Translations under genes and position numbers: made by a program | In this document: positions 1 to 8,777 of the stretch, piece after piece | How the letters are laid out: every line of letters begins with the position of its first letter | Numbering within the stretch: position 1 is the stretch's first letter | Notes under the pieces: generated by a model | What the model saw: the letters and a program-made list of their open reading frames with translations, nothing else | What the model was told of the DNA's origin: nothing | Database searches by the model: none | DNA from: Nevskiaceae bacterium | Lineage (GTDB): Bacteria > Pseudomonadota > Gammaproteobacteria > Nevskiales > Nevskiaceae | Direction: 5' to 3' | NCBI GenBank assembly: GCA_004297005.1 | Contig: SCVA01000052.1 | Span: 1 to 64,000 of the forward strand | Length of the DNA stretch: 64,000 nucleotides

Positions 1-216
1 GGGGGCGCTACGCAGGGGGGTGCTTTCTTTTGCTTACTTTTCTTTGCACAAGCAAAGAAAAGTGAGTCGCCAAGAGGCGAAAAAAAGCTATCAAGCCCTG
101 CGAGGCCAGCAGAGCGCGAAGGCGCGAACCACACACACGCAGACCAAGACGAAGGCGTTGCACTCCGCCACGGCTTTCCCCCTCCCCTAACCCCTCCCTG
201 CAAGGGGGAGGGGGAC
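1..216 (+). repeat. Dispersed hairpin repeat, copy 1 (runs off the window edge)
   Basis: This stretch recurs almost unchanged, inverted, at about 45048-45270, and its first 130 bases recur at 45640-45790. Its core is a 12-bp perfect stem, acttttctttgc / gcaaagaaaagt, at 36-63 with an acaa loop, extendable to 15 bp with one GU pair. The right part (about 170-216) is a CCCCTCCC-rich stretch ending in a small palindrome. No convincing gene lies in 1-357: open frames here are short and lack homology cues. Similar hairpin repeats are common between genes in GC-rich gammaproteobacteria; a role in mRNA 3'-end protection is possible but unproven. Confidence 0.8.
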
Positions 217-305
217 CTCAAAGTCTCTGCGCCCGCGCCTTGCGAGGCGCCATTAGCCCGGCCTCGCGGCTTACACAAACCCCGTCAAAGACCCGACACC
301 CAGGC

Positions 306-321
306 TGGTCCGGGACTTGCT
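306..321 (+). promoter_or_regulatory. Sigma-54 (-24/-12) promoter for the fliE operon
   Basis: TGGTCCGGGACTTGCT matches the RpoN consensus TGGCACGNNNNTTGCW with the GG and GC doublets in correct register; only consensus positions 4 and 5 differ. The predicted transcription start, about 12 bases past the GC, leaves a leader of roughly 25 bases before fliE. In Pseudomonas and Xanthomonas the fliE operon is RpoN/FleQ dependent, so context agrees. No FleQ site was identified. Confidence 0.7.
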
Positions 322-357
322 CCAAGCCCGCTCAAACCCGCGCCTCAAGGGCCCGCA

Positions 358-678
358 ATGAACGACATCGGCATCAACCAGGTTCTCGCCCAGATCCGCA
401 CGCTCAATGCGGCCTCGGCGCGTGCTCCCGCTGCAACCGATAACGGCAAGGCGCTCGCGGACTTTAGTAATACCCTCGGCAAGGCGGTGGACGGCGTCGC
501 CAGCGCGCAGAACACGGCGGCGGATCTGTCCACCCGCTTCGAGCTGGGCGACAAGTCGGTGGACCTCGCCTCGGTGATGATCGCCGGCGCCCGCGCGCAG
601 GTGAACTTCCGGGCGGCGGTGGAGGTGCGCAACCGGGTGGTTGCCGCCTACCAAGACATCATGAACATGCCGATCTGA
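358..678 (+). CDS. fliE: Flagellar hook-basal body complex protein FliE
   Basis: FliE is the small adaptor between the MS ring (FliF) and the proximal rod, and one of the first substrates of the flagellar export apparatus. The 106-residue product has the usual family length. Its C-terminal third carries the diagnostic pattern VEVRNRVVAAYQDIMNMPI, close to the RNKLVEAYQEIMRM ending of known FliE proteins. The ATG is preceded only by a weak purine stretch (aaggg). It is the first gene of a tightly packed fliE-F-G-H-I-J-K run and follows a sigma-54-type promoter at 306-321. Function is confident from both C-terminal motif and context. Confidence 0.95.
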   Translation: MNDIGINQVLAQIRTLNAASARAPAATDNGKALADFSNTLGKAVDGVASAQNTAADLSTRFELGDKSVDLASVMIAGARAQVNFRAAVEVRNRVVAAYQDIMNMPI

Positions 679-693
679 GCCGCGAGCTAAGCC

Positions 694-2448
694 ATGCGTG
701 AAGCCGTGCTCACCCCGGATCAACCCGACAACCTCCGCTCCTTGGGCGAGCGCATCAGCGCCGTCCCGGGCTTGAGCCAGTTGCTCCTGCTCGTCGGTCT
801 GGCGGCGGCAATCGCCGCCGGACTCTCGCTGTTCATGTGGTCGCGGGCGCCGGGCTTTCAGCCGTTGTACTCGGGCCTGCCGGAACAGGACGTGGCGCTG
901 ATGGCCGACGCGCTCACTGCCGCCGGCATCGAGAACCGCGTCGATCCCGACACTGGCGCGCTCACCGTGCCGGCGGCGCAATTGCGTACGGCGCGGCTGA
1001 AGCTGGCCGGGCAGGGCCTGCCCAAGGCCGGTGGCGTCGGTTTCGAGTCGATTCGCGGCGAGCAGGGTTTCGGTGTTTCGCAGTTCATCGAGAGCGCGCG
1101 CTACCAGAACGCGCTGGAGACCGAGCTGGTACGCACCATCAGCGCCTTGCAGCCGGTGAAGAGCGCGCGCGTGCATCTGGCCATTCCCAAGGCCTCGGCC
1201 TTCGCCCGTGGCCGCACCACGCCCAGCGCCTCGGTGCTGGTCGAACTGCACCCTGGCCGCACGCTGACGCCGCAGCAGGTGGCGAGCATCGTTCATGTGG
1301 TGTCTTCCAGCGTGCCGGAGCTGCCGGCGACGGCGGTGACCGTGGTCGATCAGGCCGGTGATCTGCTCACCGACGACAGCCGCGACAGCGCCGGCGCGCT
1401 CACCAACAGCCAGTTCGAGCATGTGCGCCGGGTCGAGGACGACTACACGCGGCGGGTGCAGGACATCCTGCTGCCGCTCACCGGCAGCGGCCGGATCAGC
1501 GCCCAGGTGGTGGCCGACATGGACTTCACCAGCGCCGAGCAGACCGAGGAGCAATACCAGCCGAATCCGCAGGCGATCCGCAGCGAGCAGACCCGCGAGG
1601 AGCGCGATGCCTCGGTGGCGGCGCGCGGTGTGCCGGGAGCCACCAGCAACAAGCCGCCGGAGGTCGCACCTGTCGCTGCCGCCGCGGCTCCCGCGACGAC
1701 CGGCGTCGCCGATCCCAACAGCCCCACACCGACGCTGGCCACCGCCGCGCCGGCGTCCGCTGCCAATTCGGGTGTCGAGGCCAGTGGCCCGCAGAGCCGC
1801 AGCAGCACCCGCAATTACGAAATCGACAAGACCGTGCGCTACAGCAAGCAGGCGCCGGGTCGCATCCAGCGCCTGTCGGTGGCGGTGCTGGTGGACTACC
1901 TGCCGCGCCCCGATGGCAAGGGCGGCATGGTGCCGAGCGCCCTCAAGCCCGAGGAGCTGAGCCGCATGGAGGCGCTGGTCAAGGAAGCGGTGGGCTTCGA
2001 TGCCCAGCGTGGCGACAGCGTCACCGTGCAGAACGCGCCGTTCGCGCCGACCGAAGCCTATGTGGAGCCGGAAGTGCCGCTGCTGGAGCGCCCGGAGTTG
2101 CGCGACGTTGCCCGCGAGGCCTTGGGCGCCCTGGTGTTGCTGGTGCTGATCATCGCGGTGATCCGCCCGGTGATGCGCGGCCTGTTCGGCGGACCGGACC
2201 GCAAGGTGCTGACCCCGGAGCAGTTGGCCGCGCTGGCGCCGCCGGAGCCCGCCGACGCCGCGGCCGCGGTCGGGCGGGCAGCGCTGCCCGGGCAGCCTGC
2301 GTCCGCGCTCACGCATAGCGAGGAAGAGTTGTCACCTTCGCCGGCGACCACCGCCTACGACCAGCGTCTGGAGCGCGCCCGCCAGGCGGTGCGCGAGGAC
2401 CCCAAGCGCGTTGCCCAGGTGATGCGCGCCTGGATCGCGCAGGAATAA
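694..2448 (+). CDS. fliF: Flagellar MS-ring protein FliF
   Basis: FliF builds the inner-membrane MS ring that anchors the rotor and houses the export gate. The 584-residue product has an N-terminal membrane helix at about residues 30-50 and a second one at about 475-495, flanking a periplasmic region. That region contains ring-building motifs and, around residues 300-375, an Ala/Pro-rich low-complexity insertion typical of the variable FliF periplasmic loop. The cytoplasmic C-terminus ends in a helix (RQAVREDPKRVAQVMRAWI) matching the FliG-binding tail of FliF. It starts 15 bases after fliE and is followed 30 bases later by fliG. Confidence 0.96.
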   Translation: MREAVLTPDQPDNLRSLGERISAVPGLSQLLLLVGLAAAIAAGLSLFMWSRAPGFQPLYSGLPEQDVALMADALTAAGIENRVDPDTGALTVPAAQLRTARLKLAGQGLPKAGGVGFESIRGEQGFGVSQFIESARYQNALETELVRTISALQPVKSARVHLAIPKASAFARGRTTPSASVLVELHPGRTLTPQQVASIVHVVSSSVPELPATAVTVVDQAGDLLTDDSRDSAGALTNSQFEHVRRVEDDYTRRVQDILLPLTGSGRISAQVVADMDFTSAEQTEEQYQPNPQAIRSEQTREERDASVAARGVPGATSNKPPEVAPVAAAAAPATTGVADPNSPTPTLATAAPASAANSGVEASGPQSRSSTRNYEIDKTVRYSKQAPGRIQRLSVAVLVDYLPRPDGKGGMVPSALKPEELSRMEALVKEAVGFDAQRGDSVTVQNAPFAPTEAYVEPEVPLLERPELRDVAREALGALVLLVLIIAVIRPVMRGLFGGPDRKVLTPEQLAALAPPEPADAAAAVGRAALPGQPASALTHSEEELSPSPATTAYDQRLERARQAVREDPKRVAQVMRAWIAQE

Positions 2449-2478
2449 CCACCCCCAACGGAACCCAAGAGACCCGCC

Positions 2479-3504
2479 ATGGCCGATGCCGCCTCCGCTC
2501 CCCTCGCCGAGACCAAGCTGTCCGGCACCGACCGCGCCGCCATCCTGCTGCTCTCGCTGGGTGAGAACGAGGCCGCCGAGGTGTTGCGGCACCTGGGCGC
2601 CAAGGACGTGCAGCGGCTGGGGCAGGCGATGGCGAATCTCTCCAGCGTCAGCCGCGAGCAGGCGGAGTCGGTGTTGCACGGCTTCGTCGCCAACCTGGAG
2701 AGCCAGACCTCGCTGGGCGTCGGCGCCGACGACTATGTGCGCAAGGTGCTGGTGCAGGCGCTCGGCGAGGACAAGGCCGGCGGTCTCATCGACCGCATCC
2801 TGCTCGGCCGCAACTCCAAGGGCCTCGAAGCGCTGAAATGGATGGAGACCCGCGCGGTCGCCGAGCTGATCCGCAACGAGCATCCGCAGATCATCGCCAT
2901 CGTGCTCTCCTACCTCGATCCCGATCAGGCCGCCGAGGTGCTGGTCAATCTGCCGGAGCGCATCCAGTCCGACGTGGTGCTGCGCATCGCCACCCTCGAC
3001 GGCATCCAGCCGCAGGCGCTGCGCGAACTGGACGAGATCATGGAGCGGCAGTTCACCGGCACCGCCAACATCAAGTCCTCCAGCGTCGGTGGCGTGAAGG
3101 TGGCGGCGACCATCCTCAACCTGCTCGATTCCAGCACCGAGGCCAAACTCACCGAAACCATCAAGGGCGTCGACGAGGATTTGGGTCAGCGCATCCAGGA
3201 CCTGATGTTCGTGTTCGACAACCTCGCCGACGTCGATGATCGCGGCATCCAGACCCTGCTGCGCGAAATCAGCACCGACACCCTGGCCCTGGCCCTGCGC
3301 GGCGCCGATCCGAAGGTGAAGGACAAGCTGCTGCGCAACATGTCCAAGCGCGCCGCTGAGATGCTGGTGGAAGACATGGAGGCCAAGGGCCCGGTCAAGA
3401 TTTCCGATGTCGAGGTGGCGCAGAAGGACATCCTCGCCACCGCCCGCCGGCTCGCCGAGTCCGGCGGCATCGCTCTCGGCGGCAAGGGCGAGGACTTTGT
3501 CTGA
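2479..3504 (+). CDS. fliG: Flagellar motor switch protein FliG
   Basis: FliG forms the upper switch ring; it binds FliF through its N-terminus, FliM through its middle domain, and transmits torque from MotA through its charged C-terminal domain. The 341-residue product has the family length. The conserved EHPQ motif is at about residue 134 within NEHPQIIAIVLSYL, and the C-terminal domain has the MFVFDNLADVDDRGIQ torque-helix region followed by the LALRGAD and MSKRAAEML segments. The stop codon overlaps the fliH start by one base (TGATG), implying coupled translation. Confidence 0.97.
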   Translation: MADAASAPLAETKLSGTDRAAILLLSLGENEAAEVLRHLGAKDVQRLGQAMANLSSVSREQAESVLHGFVANLESQTSLGVGADDYVRKVLVQALGEDKAGGLIDRILLGRNSKGLEALKWMETRAVAELIRNEHPQIIAIVLSYLDPDQAAEVLVNLPERIQSDVVLRIATLDGIQPQALRELDEIMERQFTGTANIKSSSVGGVKVAATILNLLDSSTEAKLTETIKGVDEDLGQRIQDLMFVFDNLADVDDRGIQTLLREISTDTLALALRGADPKVKDKLLRNMSKRAAEMLVEDMEAKGPVKISDVEVAQKDILATARRLAESGGIALGGKGEDFV

Positions 3505-4115
3505 TGTCCGAGCTCTGGACGACCGAACACGGCGCCCGCGCCACCCGCTGGGTGCTGCCCAGCTTCGAGGCACCCAAGCCGCCGCCGCCGATGCCGGACC
3601 CGGCCGCCACCGCCGCGCGGCTGGCCGAGCTGGAAGCCGAGGCCGCCGCCCGCGGCTTTGCGCTCGGCGAGATCCAGGGCCGCGCCGCCGGCCTCGCCGC
3701 CGCCGAGGCACAGGCGGCGCGGGTGCGCGCGGTGCTTGACGCCCTCGCCAATCCACTGGCGGCGCTGGATGCCGAACTGGAACGGGTGCTGGTGGCGATG
3801 ACGCTGGAGGCGGCGCGCCGCATCGCCCAGCAGGAACTGGCGGTGGACCCGGCGCGCGTCGCTGCGGTGGTGCGTGACGCTGCCGCCGCGCTGGGCTCGG
3901 TGCCGCGCGCGCTGCGCGTGCATGTCGCCCCCGAGGACTACGGCGCGCTCACCGAGGTCTTGAGCAGCGAGATCAGCGGCGCCGGCTGGTCGCTGGTGGC
4001 CGATGGTGATGTGCTGCCCGGTGGCTGCCGGGTGAGCAGCGAGCACGCCACCGTCAACGCCAGCCTCGACGCCCGCGCCGCCGGTCTCGCCCACGAGCTG
4101 CTGGGCAACGAATGA
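3504..4115 (+). CDS. fliH: Flagellar export ATPase regulator FliH
   Basis: FliH binds and restrains the FliI ATPase and ties it to the C ring. The 203-residue product is a little shorter than enterobacterial FliH. After a Pro-rich segment (residues 20-35) comes an Ala/Glu-rich helical stretch with spaced glycines ([20 protein letters not shown]), corresponding to the GxxxG repeat helix of FliH/YscL proteins. The C-terminal half resembles the FliH/HrpE domain. Primary sequence is weakly conserved in this family, so the assignment also rests on its fixed place between fliG and fliI, overlapping each by 1-4 bases. Confidence 0.9.
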   Translation: MSELWTTEHGARATRWVLPSFEAPKPPPPMPDPAATAARLAELEAEAAARGFALGEIQGRAAGLAAAEAQAARVRAVLDALANPLAALDAELERVLVAMTLEAARRIAQQELAVDPARVAAVVRDAAAALGSVPRALRVHVAPEDYGALTEVLSSEISGAGWSLVADGDVLPGGCRVSSEHATVNASLDARAAGLAHELLGNE

Positions 4116-5482
4116 ATGCCGCCGAGAGTCTGAGCCGCGAGCGCCAGCACCATCTGGCGCAGCGCCTGCGCGAGCAGCTGCCGGTGCTGAGCCGGGCGCC
4201 GCTGATGACCGTCGAGGGCAGCCTGACCCGCGTGGTGGGGCTGACGCTGGAAGCGGTCGGCTGCCAGGTGCAGATCGGCAGCCGCTGCCGGGTGGTCGAT
4301 ATCGACGGCGCGGCGCTGGAGGCCGAGGTGGTCGGCTTCGCCGGCGACCGCGTGCATCTGATGCCGATCGGCGATCTCGCCGGCATCGCCCCGCATGCGC
4401 GGGTGGTGCCGCTGCGGCGGGTGGCGCGGGTCAGCGTCGGCAATGACTGGCTGGGCCGGGTGCTGGACGGCGAGGGCGATCCCCTCGACGGCCGCCCCAA
4501 GCCGCGCGGTGAAGTCAGCGCGCCGCTGTCGGGTCGCCGCATCAATCCCTTCGAGCGCGCCCCGGTGCGCGAGCCCCTGGATGTCGGCGTGCGCGCGCTC
4601 AACGCGCTGCTGACGGTGGGGCGCGGGCAGCGTCTGGGTCTGTTTGCCGGCACCGGCGTCGGCAAGTCGACGCTGCTCGGCATGATGACCCGCTACACCG
4701 CTGCCGACGTGATCGTCGTCGGCCTGATCGGCGAACGCGGCCGCGAGGTGCGCGACTTCGTCGAAGCTTCGCTGGGGCCGGAAGGCCTGGCGCGCGCCTG
4801 CGTGATTGCCACGCCCGCCGACCGCTCGCCCTTGCAGCGCCTGCACGGCGCGGCGCTGGCGACCACCGTCGCCGAGCACTTCCGCGATCGTGGGCTGAAT
4901 GTCCTGCTGCTGATGGACTCGCTGACCCGCTACGCGCAGGCGCAGCGCGAGATCGGCCTCGCCATCGGCGAGCCGCCCACCACCCGCGGTTATCCGCCCA
5001 GCGTGTTCGCCAAATTGCCGGCGCTGGTGGAGCGCGCCGGCAATGGCCCCGAGGGCTCCGGCTCGATCACCGCCTTCTACACCGTGCTCACTGAGGGCGA
5101 CGATCCCCAGGATCCGATCGCCGACGCCGCGCGCGGCATCCTCGATGGCCACATCGTGCTGTCGCGACGCATCGCCGAGGGCGGCATTTATCCGGCGATC
5201 GATGTCGAGGCCTCGATCTCGCGCGTCGCCAACGACTGCACCAGCCGCGAACAGCAACAGCTGGTGCGGCGGTTGCGCGGCCTCTTGTCCGCCTACCAGC
5301 GCAATCGCGACCTGATCGCCATCGGCGCCTATCAGAAGGGCAGCGACCCGCGCACCGACGCCGCCGTCGCGCTCTGGCCGGCCATCGAAAAGTTTCTGAG
5401 CCAGGACGTACAAGCTGGCGCGGGATTTGGAGAAAGCCTTGCGCAGCTCCAAGCGCTGCTCGACCAAGGTCCCGCCACATGA
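4112..5482 (+). CDS. fliI: Flagellum-specific ATPase FliI
   Basis: FliI is the hexameric ATPase of the flagellar type III export apparatus, related to F1-beta. The 456-residue product has Walker [11 protein letters not shown] at about residues 177-187, a Walker B strand [17 protein letters not shown] at about 264-280, the ExG(R)ExxxF region [10 protein letters not shown], and the family signature [15 protein letters not shown]. The start overlaps the fliH stop (ATGA) and the stop overlaps the fliJ start in the same way, giving a translationally coupled fliH-I-J-K block. Confidence 0.97.
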   Translation: MNAAESLSRERQHHLAQRLREQLPVLSRAPLMTVEGSLTRVVGLTLEAVGCQVQIGSRCRVVDIDGAALEAEVVGFAGDRVHLMPIGDLAGIAPHARVVPLRRVARVSVGNDWLGRVLDGEGDPLDGRPKPRGEVSAPLSGRRINPFERAPVREPLDVGVRALNALLTVGRGQRLGLFAGTGVGKSTLLGMMTRYTAADVIVVGLIGERGREVRDFVEASLGPEGLARACVIATPADRSPLQRLHGAALATTVAEHFRDRGLNVLLLMDSLTRYAQAQREIGLAIGEPPTTRGYPPSVFAKLPALVERAGNGPEGSGSITAFYTVLTEGDDPQDPIADAARGILDGHIVLSRRIAEGGIYPAIDVEASISRVANDCTSREQQQLVRRLRGLLSAYQRNRDLIAIGAYQKGSDPRTDAAVALWPAIEKFLSQDVQAGAGFGESLAQLQALLDQGPAT

Positions 5483-5946
5483 CTTCCCCGCTGCCAGGAC
5501 AACACCGTTTCGAACCGCTGCGCCAACGTGCCGCCGGCCTGGAGGATCAGGCCGCCAAACTACTGGCGGAAGCGCTGCGCCGCCACGCCCAGGCCGAGAG
5601 TCGCCACGCCGAGCTGTGCCGCTACGAGGCCGAGTACGCCGAACGGCCGCTGCCGGAGACCACCGGCGTCAACAACCTGCGCCACAGTGCCGCCTTTCTG
5701 GCGCGGCTGCGCGAGGCGGTGCGGTTCCAGACCGAGCGTCTGGCGAGCAGCGTGCAGGAGGTGGAGCAGGCCCGTGCGCACTGGCTCGCCACCCATCGCG
5801 AGGTCGAGAAGCTGGATCGTCTGCTGGCCCAGGTCGCCCAGGAGGCGCGGCAGAAGGATGCCCGTCGCCAGGGGCGCGAGATGGACGAGAACGCGGTGCG
5901 CGGCTTCATGGCGCGCCGTCTGCTAGCCGCCGACGGTAGCGCATGA
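5479..5946 (+). CDS. fliJ: Flagellar export chaperone/stalk protein FliJ
   Basis: FliJ is the short coiled-coil stalk that sits in the FliI hexamer and escorts export chaperones. The 155-residue product is almost entirely predicted coiled coil, rich in Ala, Arg, Glu and Gln. It contains the pattern [17 protein letters not shown], matching the conserved central helix of FliJ, and ends in a segment ([14 protein letters not shown]) resembling the exposed end of the hairpin. It overlaps fliI upstream and fliK downstream by four bases each. Length and position are as expected. Confidence 0.92.
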   Translation: MTSPLPGQHRFEPLRQRAAGLEDQAAKLLAEALRRHAQAESRHAELCRYEAEYAERPLPETTGVNNLRHSAAFLARLREAVRFQTERLASSVQEVEQARAHWLATHREVEKLDRLLAQVAQEARQKDARRQGREMDENAVRGFMARRLLAADGSA

Positions 5947-7190
5947 TCGCCGCCGCGGCGGCGATGCCGACCGCCCCGGCATCCGCCCCGCCGACTGCCC
6001 CCGGCGCTGGCCCGGCTACCGCCGCCGACTTTGCCGGGCTACTCAATGAACAGTGCGCCCTAGCCACATCGGAAGGCGCGGCCGCCAGCGCGGAGGTCGC
6101 GAGTCCTACGGATGCCGTCACGACCCCGGCCCCAGTGCCCCCGACCGGTTCGCAAGGAGTAAGCCCCTCGGCGGTCGTGGTGGCCGCCGCTACACCGCCC
6201 GCCACCGCCGAGCCCGCTGCCGCGGAGATGTCCGCTCCAGTGGGCCAGGCGCCGCGCCCGCGTGCCGCGACTTCCTGCCGCGCGCCGACCCCCATTTCCC
6301 TTCGTGGCGGGGTATCGGGCGAGTTGGCCTCGGCCGAGGCGGCGCCGCCCTCGGTTACTCCTGAGCCGGCGGTTCCGGAGGCGAAGCCGTTGCCGGCGCC
6401 GGAAGCTCCACCGTCGCTCGATCCCGCCGCCAGCCTGTTGGCGCAACTCGGGCTGCAACTCGCACAAGTCCCCGCCCCGCCGGCCGGAACCTCGTCGGAA
6501 TTGCCGGTCAAGCCGGCGTCCGGCGCAGGAATCGATGCGCTGGTGCCGGCTGCTGGCGACGCCACCGTCGCGGCGCCTTCAAGTCCGCCTGCTGGCGACG
6601 GCAGGCTTATCGAGTTAGCGAAGCCGGCGCCAGGTGTGGAGGCGGGCCCGCCGATCACCGCCGGCGAGGCTTTGTCGCCGCCGCCGGTGGAGCCGGGTCG
6701 CAGCGCCGACGCGGGGCTGGCGCCGCCCAGCTTCTTCGCCGTTGCCGCCGGAGCAAAGATGGAGACACCGGCCCTGTCGCCGGTTCCGGTCAACACCGCC
6801 CGTGCCGACTGGCCGGAGCAGCTGTCCAGCCAGATTGTCTGGCAGTTGGGTCAGGAGGTGCAGGAAGCGCGTATCGCGCTGGCTCCGGACGACCTCGGCG
6901 CCATCGACTTGCAGGTGCGGGTGCAGGAAGGGCGGGTGCAGGTCCACATGGGTGCCGCCCAGTCCGCTACCCGCGAGCTGCTGAGCGAGGCCCTGCCACG
7001 TCTGCGCGAGCTGCTGGGCGAGAGCGGCCTGAGCCTGTCGCAGGCCAGCGTGTTCAGTCAGGACGCACAGTCACGAGGCCATCCGGTTTGGTCGCGCTCG
7101 CGCGGACCTGATCGGGCCGATCAAGTGCAGGAAGCGCCTTCGCCGATCACCGCGACGCGTTCGCGCGGACTGCTCGACCACTACGCCTGA
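5943..7190 (+). CDS. fliK: Flagellar hook-length control protein FliK
   Basis: FliK measures the hook and switches export specificity. The 415-residue product has a long, low-complexity Ala/Pro-rich N-terminal region (about 1-290) as expected for the ruler part. The conserved C-terminal Flg_hook domain (about 297-375) contains LGQEVQEARIALAPDDLGAI, then VQVHMGAAQSATRELL and LPRLRELLGESGLSLSQ. The tail after residue 375 is basic and poorly conserved. It is the last gene of this flagellar block in the window and ends just before a bidirectional terminator. Confidence 0.93.
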   Translation: MIAAAAAMPTAPASAPPTAPGAGPATAADFAGLLNEQCALATSEGAAASAEVASPTDAVTTPAPVPPTGSQGVSPSAVVVAAATPPATAEPAAAEMSAPVGQAPRPRAATSCRAPTPISLRGGVSGELASAEAAPPSVTPEPAVPEAKPLPAPEAPPSLDPAASLLAQLGLQLAQVPAPPAGTSSELPVKPASGAGIDALVPAAGDATVAAPSSPPAGDGRLIELAKPAPGVEAGPPITAGEALSPPPVEPGRSADAGLAPPSFFAVAAGAKMETPALSPVPVNTARADWPEQLSSQIVWQLGQEVQEARIALAPDDLGAIDLQVRVQEGRVQVHMGAAQSATRELLSEALPRLRELLGESGLSLSQASVFSQDAQSRGHPVWSRSRGPDRADQVQEAPSPITATRSRGLLDHYA

Positions 7191-7200
7191 TTCCCGGGTC

Positions 7201-7234
7201 GTAAACAAAAACGGCAGCCCGAGGGCTGCCGTTT
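7201..7234 (-). terminator. Rho-independent terminator (bidirectional)
   Basis: An 11-bp perfect stem (7209-7219 with 7224-7234) closes a four-base loop. On the minus strand it is followed by tttttgtttac, a good U-tract, so it chiefly ends the kinase / phosphatase / FHA operon. In the plus direction only a short T run follows, so termination of fliK transcripts is likely weaker. Confidence 0.88.
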
Positions 7235-7253
7235 CGCCGACCGCAAAGCTCGT

Positions 7254-7937
7254 TCAGCCGATCAGAAAGGACATCTTGGTACCGGCCAGCTCGACCACAT
7301 CGCCGGGGTTGAGACGGCGTGCCTGGGCGTCGATTTCGGCACCGTTGACCAGAGGACGCTTGCTGCCGGCGGCGCCGCCGACGTGGACGATGTAATAGCC
7401 GTCGGCGCGCTTGGTGATGGCAGCGACCTGGATGCCCGGCTTGCCGATGGTGGTCAGTGCCTTGGTCAGTTCCAGCTCCTTGCCGGCGCTGGAGCCGCTA
7501 TCGACCCGCAGACGGCCATTGAGCGGCGCGCCGGCGTGTGCGGCCGGGCTGCCGGCCGGGGCGGGCGCCGGCGCTGGGGTGCCCATGGCGGCCGCGACCT
7601 GCCCGGAGCGCAGGATCATGGTCTTCTCGAAATCCTCGCTGTCGCCACCCTGGGCGCTTTCGTAAACCAGGGTGTTGCGGCCGATCGTGATGCTGTCGCC
7701 ATGGCTGAGCGGGTGCTTGGCGACCTGCTTGCCATTCACCAGCGTGCCGTTGGTGGAATCGAGATCTTCCAGGAAGGAGTCGGACAGGATGGTGATGACC
7801 ACCGCGTGGTGACCGGAAACCGCCTTGTCGTTGAGTGCGATGTCGTTATCGGCGTGACGGCCGATGGTGACGCGCTCCTTGTCGAGCGCGAGCTCGCGGC
7901 TATTGCCGTCCGCCTCGGTGACGATGAGCTTGCCCAT
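7254..7937 (-). CDS. Double FHA-domain protein
   Basis: FHA domains bind phosphothreonine peptides, so this cytoplasmic protein is a likely reader of the neighbouring kinase. The 227-residue product has a clear N-terminal FHA domain (about 1-92) with the hallmark residues in VTIGRHADNDIAL, SGHHAVV and DSTNGTLVNG. A Pro/Ala-rich linker follows, then a second, more divergent FHA-like domain (about 140-227) with LTTIGKPG and RPLVNGAEI. DFEKTMIL, just after the first FHA, is a plausible phosphorylation site. The start is supported by AGGAG/AGGGA motifs overlapping the end of the phosphatase gene 15 bases upstream. Confidence 0.92.
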   Translation of the reverse strand: MGKLIVTEADGNSRELALDKERVTIGRHADNDIALNDKAVSGHHAVVITILSDSFLEDLDSTNGTLVNGKQVAKHPLSHGDSITIGRNTLVYESAQGGDSEDFEKTMILRSGQVAAAMGTPAPAPAPAGSPAAHAGAPLNGRLRVDSGSSAGKELELTKALTTIGKPGIQVAAITKRADGYYIVHVGGAAGSKRPLVNGAEIDAQARRLNPGDVVELAGTKMSFLIG

Positions 7938-7952
7938 GTTATTCCCTAGCTC

Positions 7953-8774
7953 CTAAAACCACTCCAACAGCCGCTCATACCAGCGTCGACCGCGGGCAAA
8001 ACTGCCGTTGACCCGCGCGAGCGCGACCGAAACATTGTCTTTTCCGCCGCGCTCGTTGGCGGTGTCCACCAGCGCCTTGGCGGCCTCTGGGAGGTTATCA
8101 GCAAACCGCAGTAGCGTTAAGCGCGTGGTCTCGTCATCGACCATGTCGGTGAGGCCATCCGAGCAGATCAGGATGATGTCGCCGATCTCGACCGCTTCCT
8201 CGATCAGATCGACCGCGACTTCCGGCTCGACGCCGAGCGCGCGGGTGACGATGTTCTTGCGCACCAGCTTGCTGGCTTCCTCGCGGGTGTAGTGGCCGCG
8301 GGCGATCAGCTCTTCCAGCAGCGAGTGGTCGCGGGTGATCTGCTCCAGCCGCTCGCCACGCAGGCGGTACAAACGGGAATCGCCGACATAGGCGATCGAC
8401 AGCCGGTCGTCATGAAACAGGCAGGCCACCACCGTGGTGCCCATGCCGGCGCACTGCGGCTGGCTCTGGCTGACGTGGTAGATGGTGGTGTGCGCGGTCT
8501 CCACCGCGTGGCGCAGCATCAAGGCTTCGACGCTGTACCCGGTGCCCTGGTCGATCTCGCCGTGCTTGAGGTTTTTCCATTCCCGGCGGGCGGTATCGAC
8601 CACGGTGGCGATGGTGATGCCGCTGGCGATCTCACCGGCGTTGTAGCCACCCATGCCGTCGGCCAGCACCATGAGGCCGAGGTCCTGGTCCTCGTCGAGC
8701 GCGTCCTCGTTGTTGTTCCGCACCCGGCCGACGTCGCTGAGCAGGGCGGTGGAAACCTTGTCCTTGAGCGCCAC
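7953..8774 (-). CDS. PP2C-family serine/threonine phosphatase
   Basis: This metal-dependent phosphatase probably reverses phosphorylation by the kinase encoded just upstream. The 273-residue product has the metal-binding and catalytic PP2C motifs in order: RNNNEDA near residue 20, LADGMGG near 38, GMGTTVVA, AYVGDSRLYRL, LICSDGLTDMV and GGKDNVS. Translation starts at GTG, three bases after the kinase stop codon, so the two are coupled. There is no signal peptide or membrane segment. The gene set resembles the PpkA/PppA/Fha trio of type VI secretion, but no secretion genes are present here. Confidence 0.95.
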   Translation of the reverse strand: MALKDKVSTALLSDVGRVRNNNEDALDEDQDLGLMVLADGMGGYNAGEIASGITIATVVDTARREWKNLKHGEIDQGTGYSVEALMLRHAVETAHTTIYHVSQSQPQCAGMGTTVVACLFHDDRLSIAYVGDSRLYRLRGERLEQITRDHSLLEELIARGHYTREEASKLVRKNIVTRALGVEPEVAVDLIEEAVEIGDIILICSDGLTDMVDDETTRLTLLRFADNLPEAAKALVDTANERGGKDNVSVALARVNGSFARGRRWYERLLEWF

Positions 8775-8777
8775 GGA

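Noticed and set aside
271-2316. A 681-codon open frame on the minus strand across fliE and fliF
   Set aside because: It is antisense to well-identified flagellar genes; its composition (Arg, Gly, His, Gln-rich) is that of a GC-skewed shadow frame, with no family pattern.
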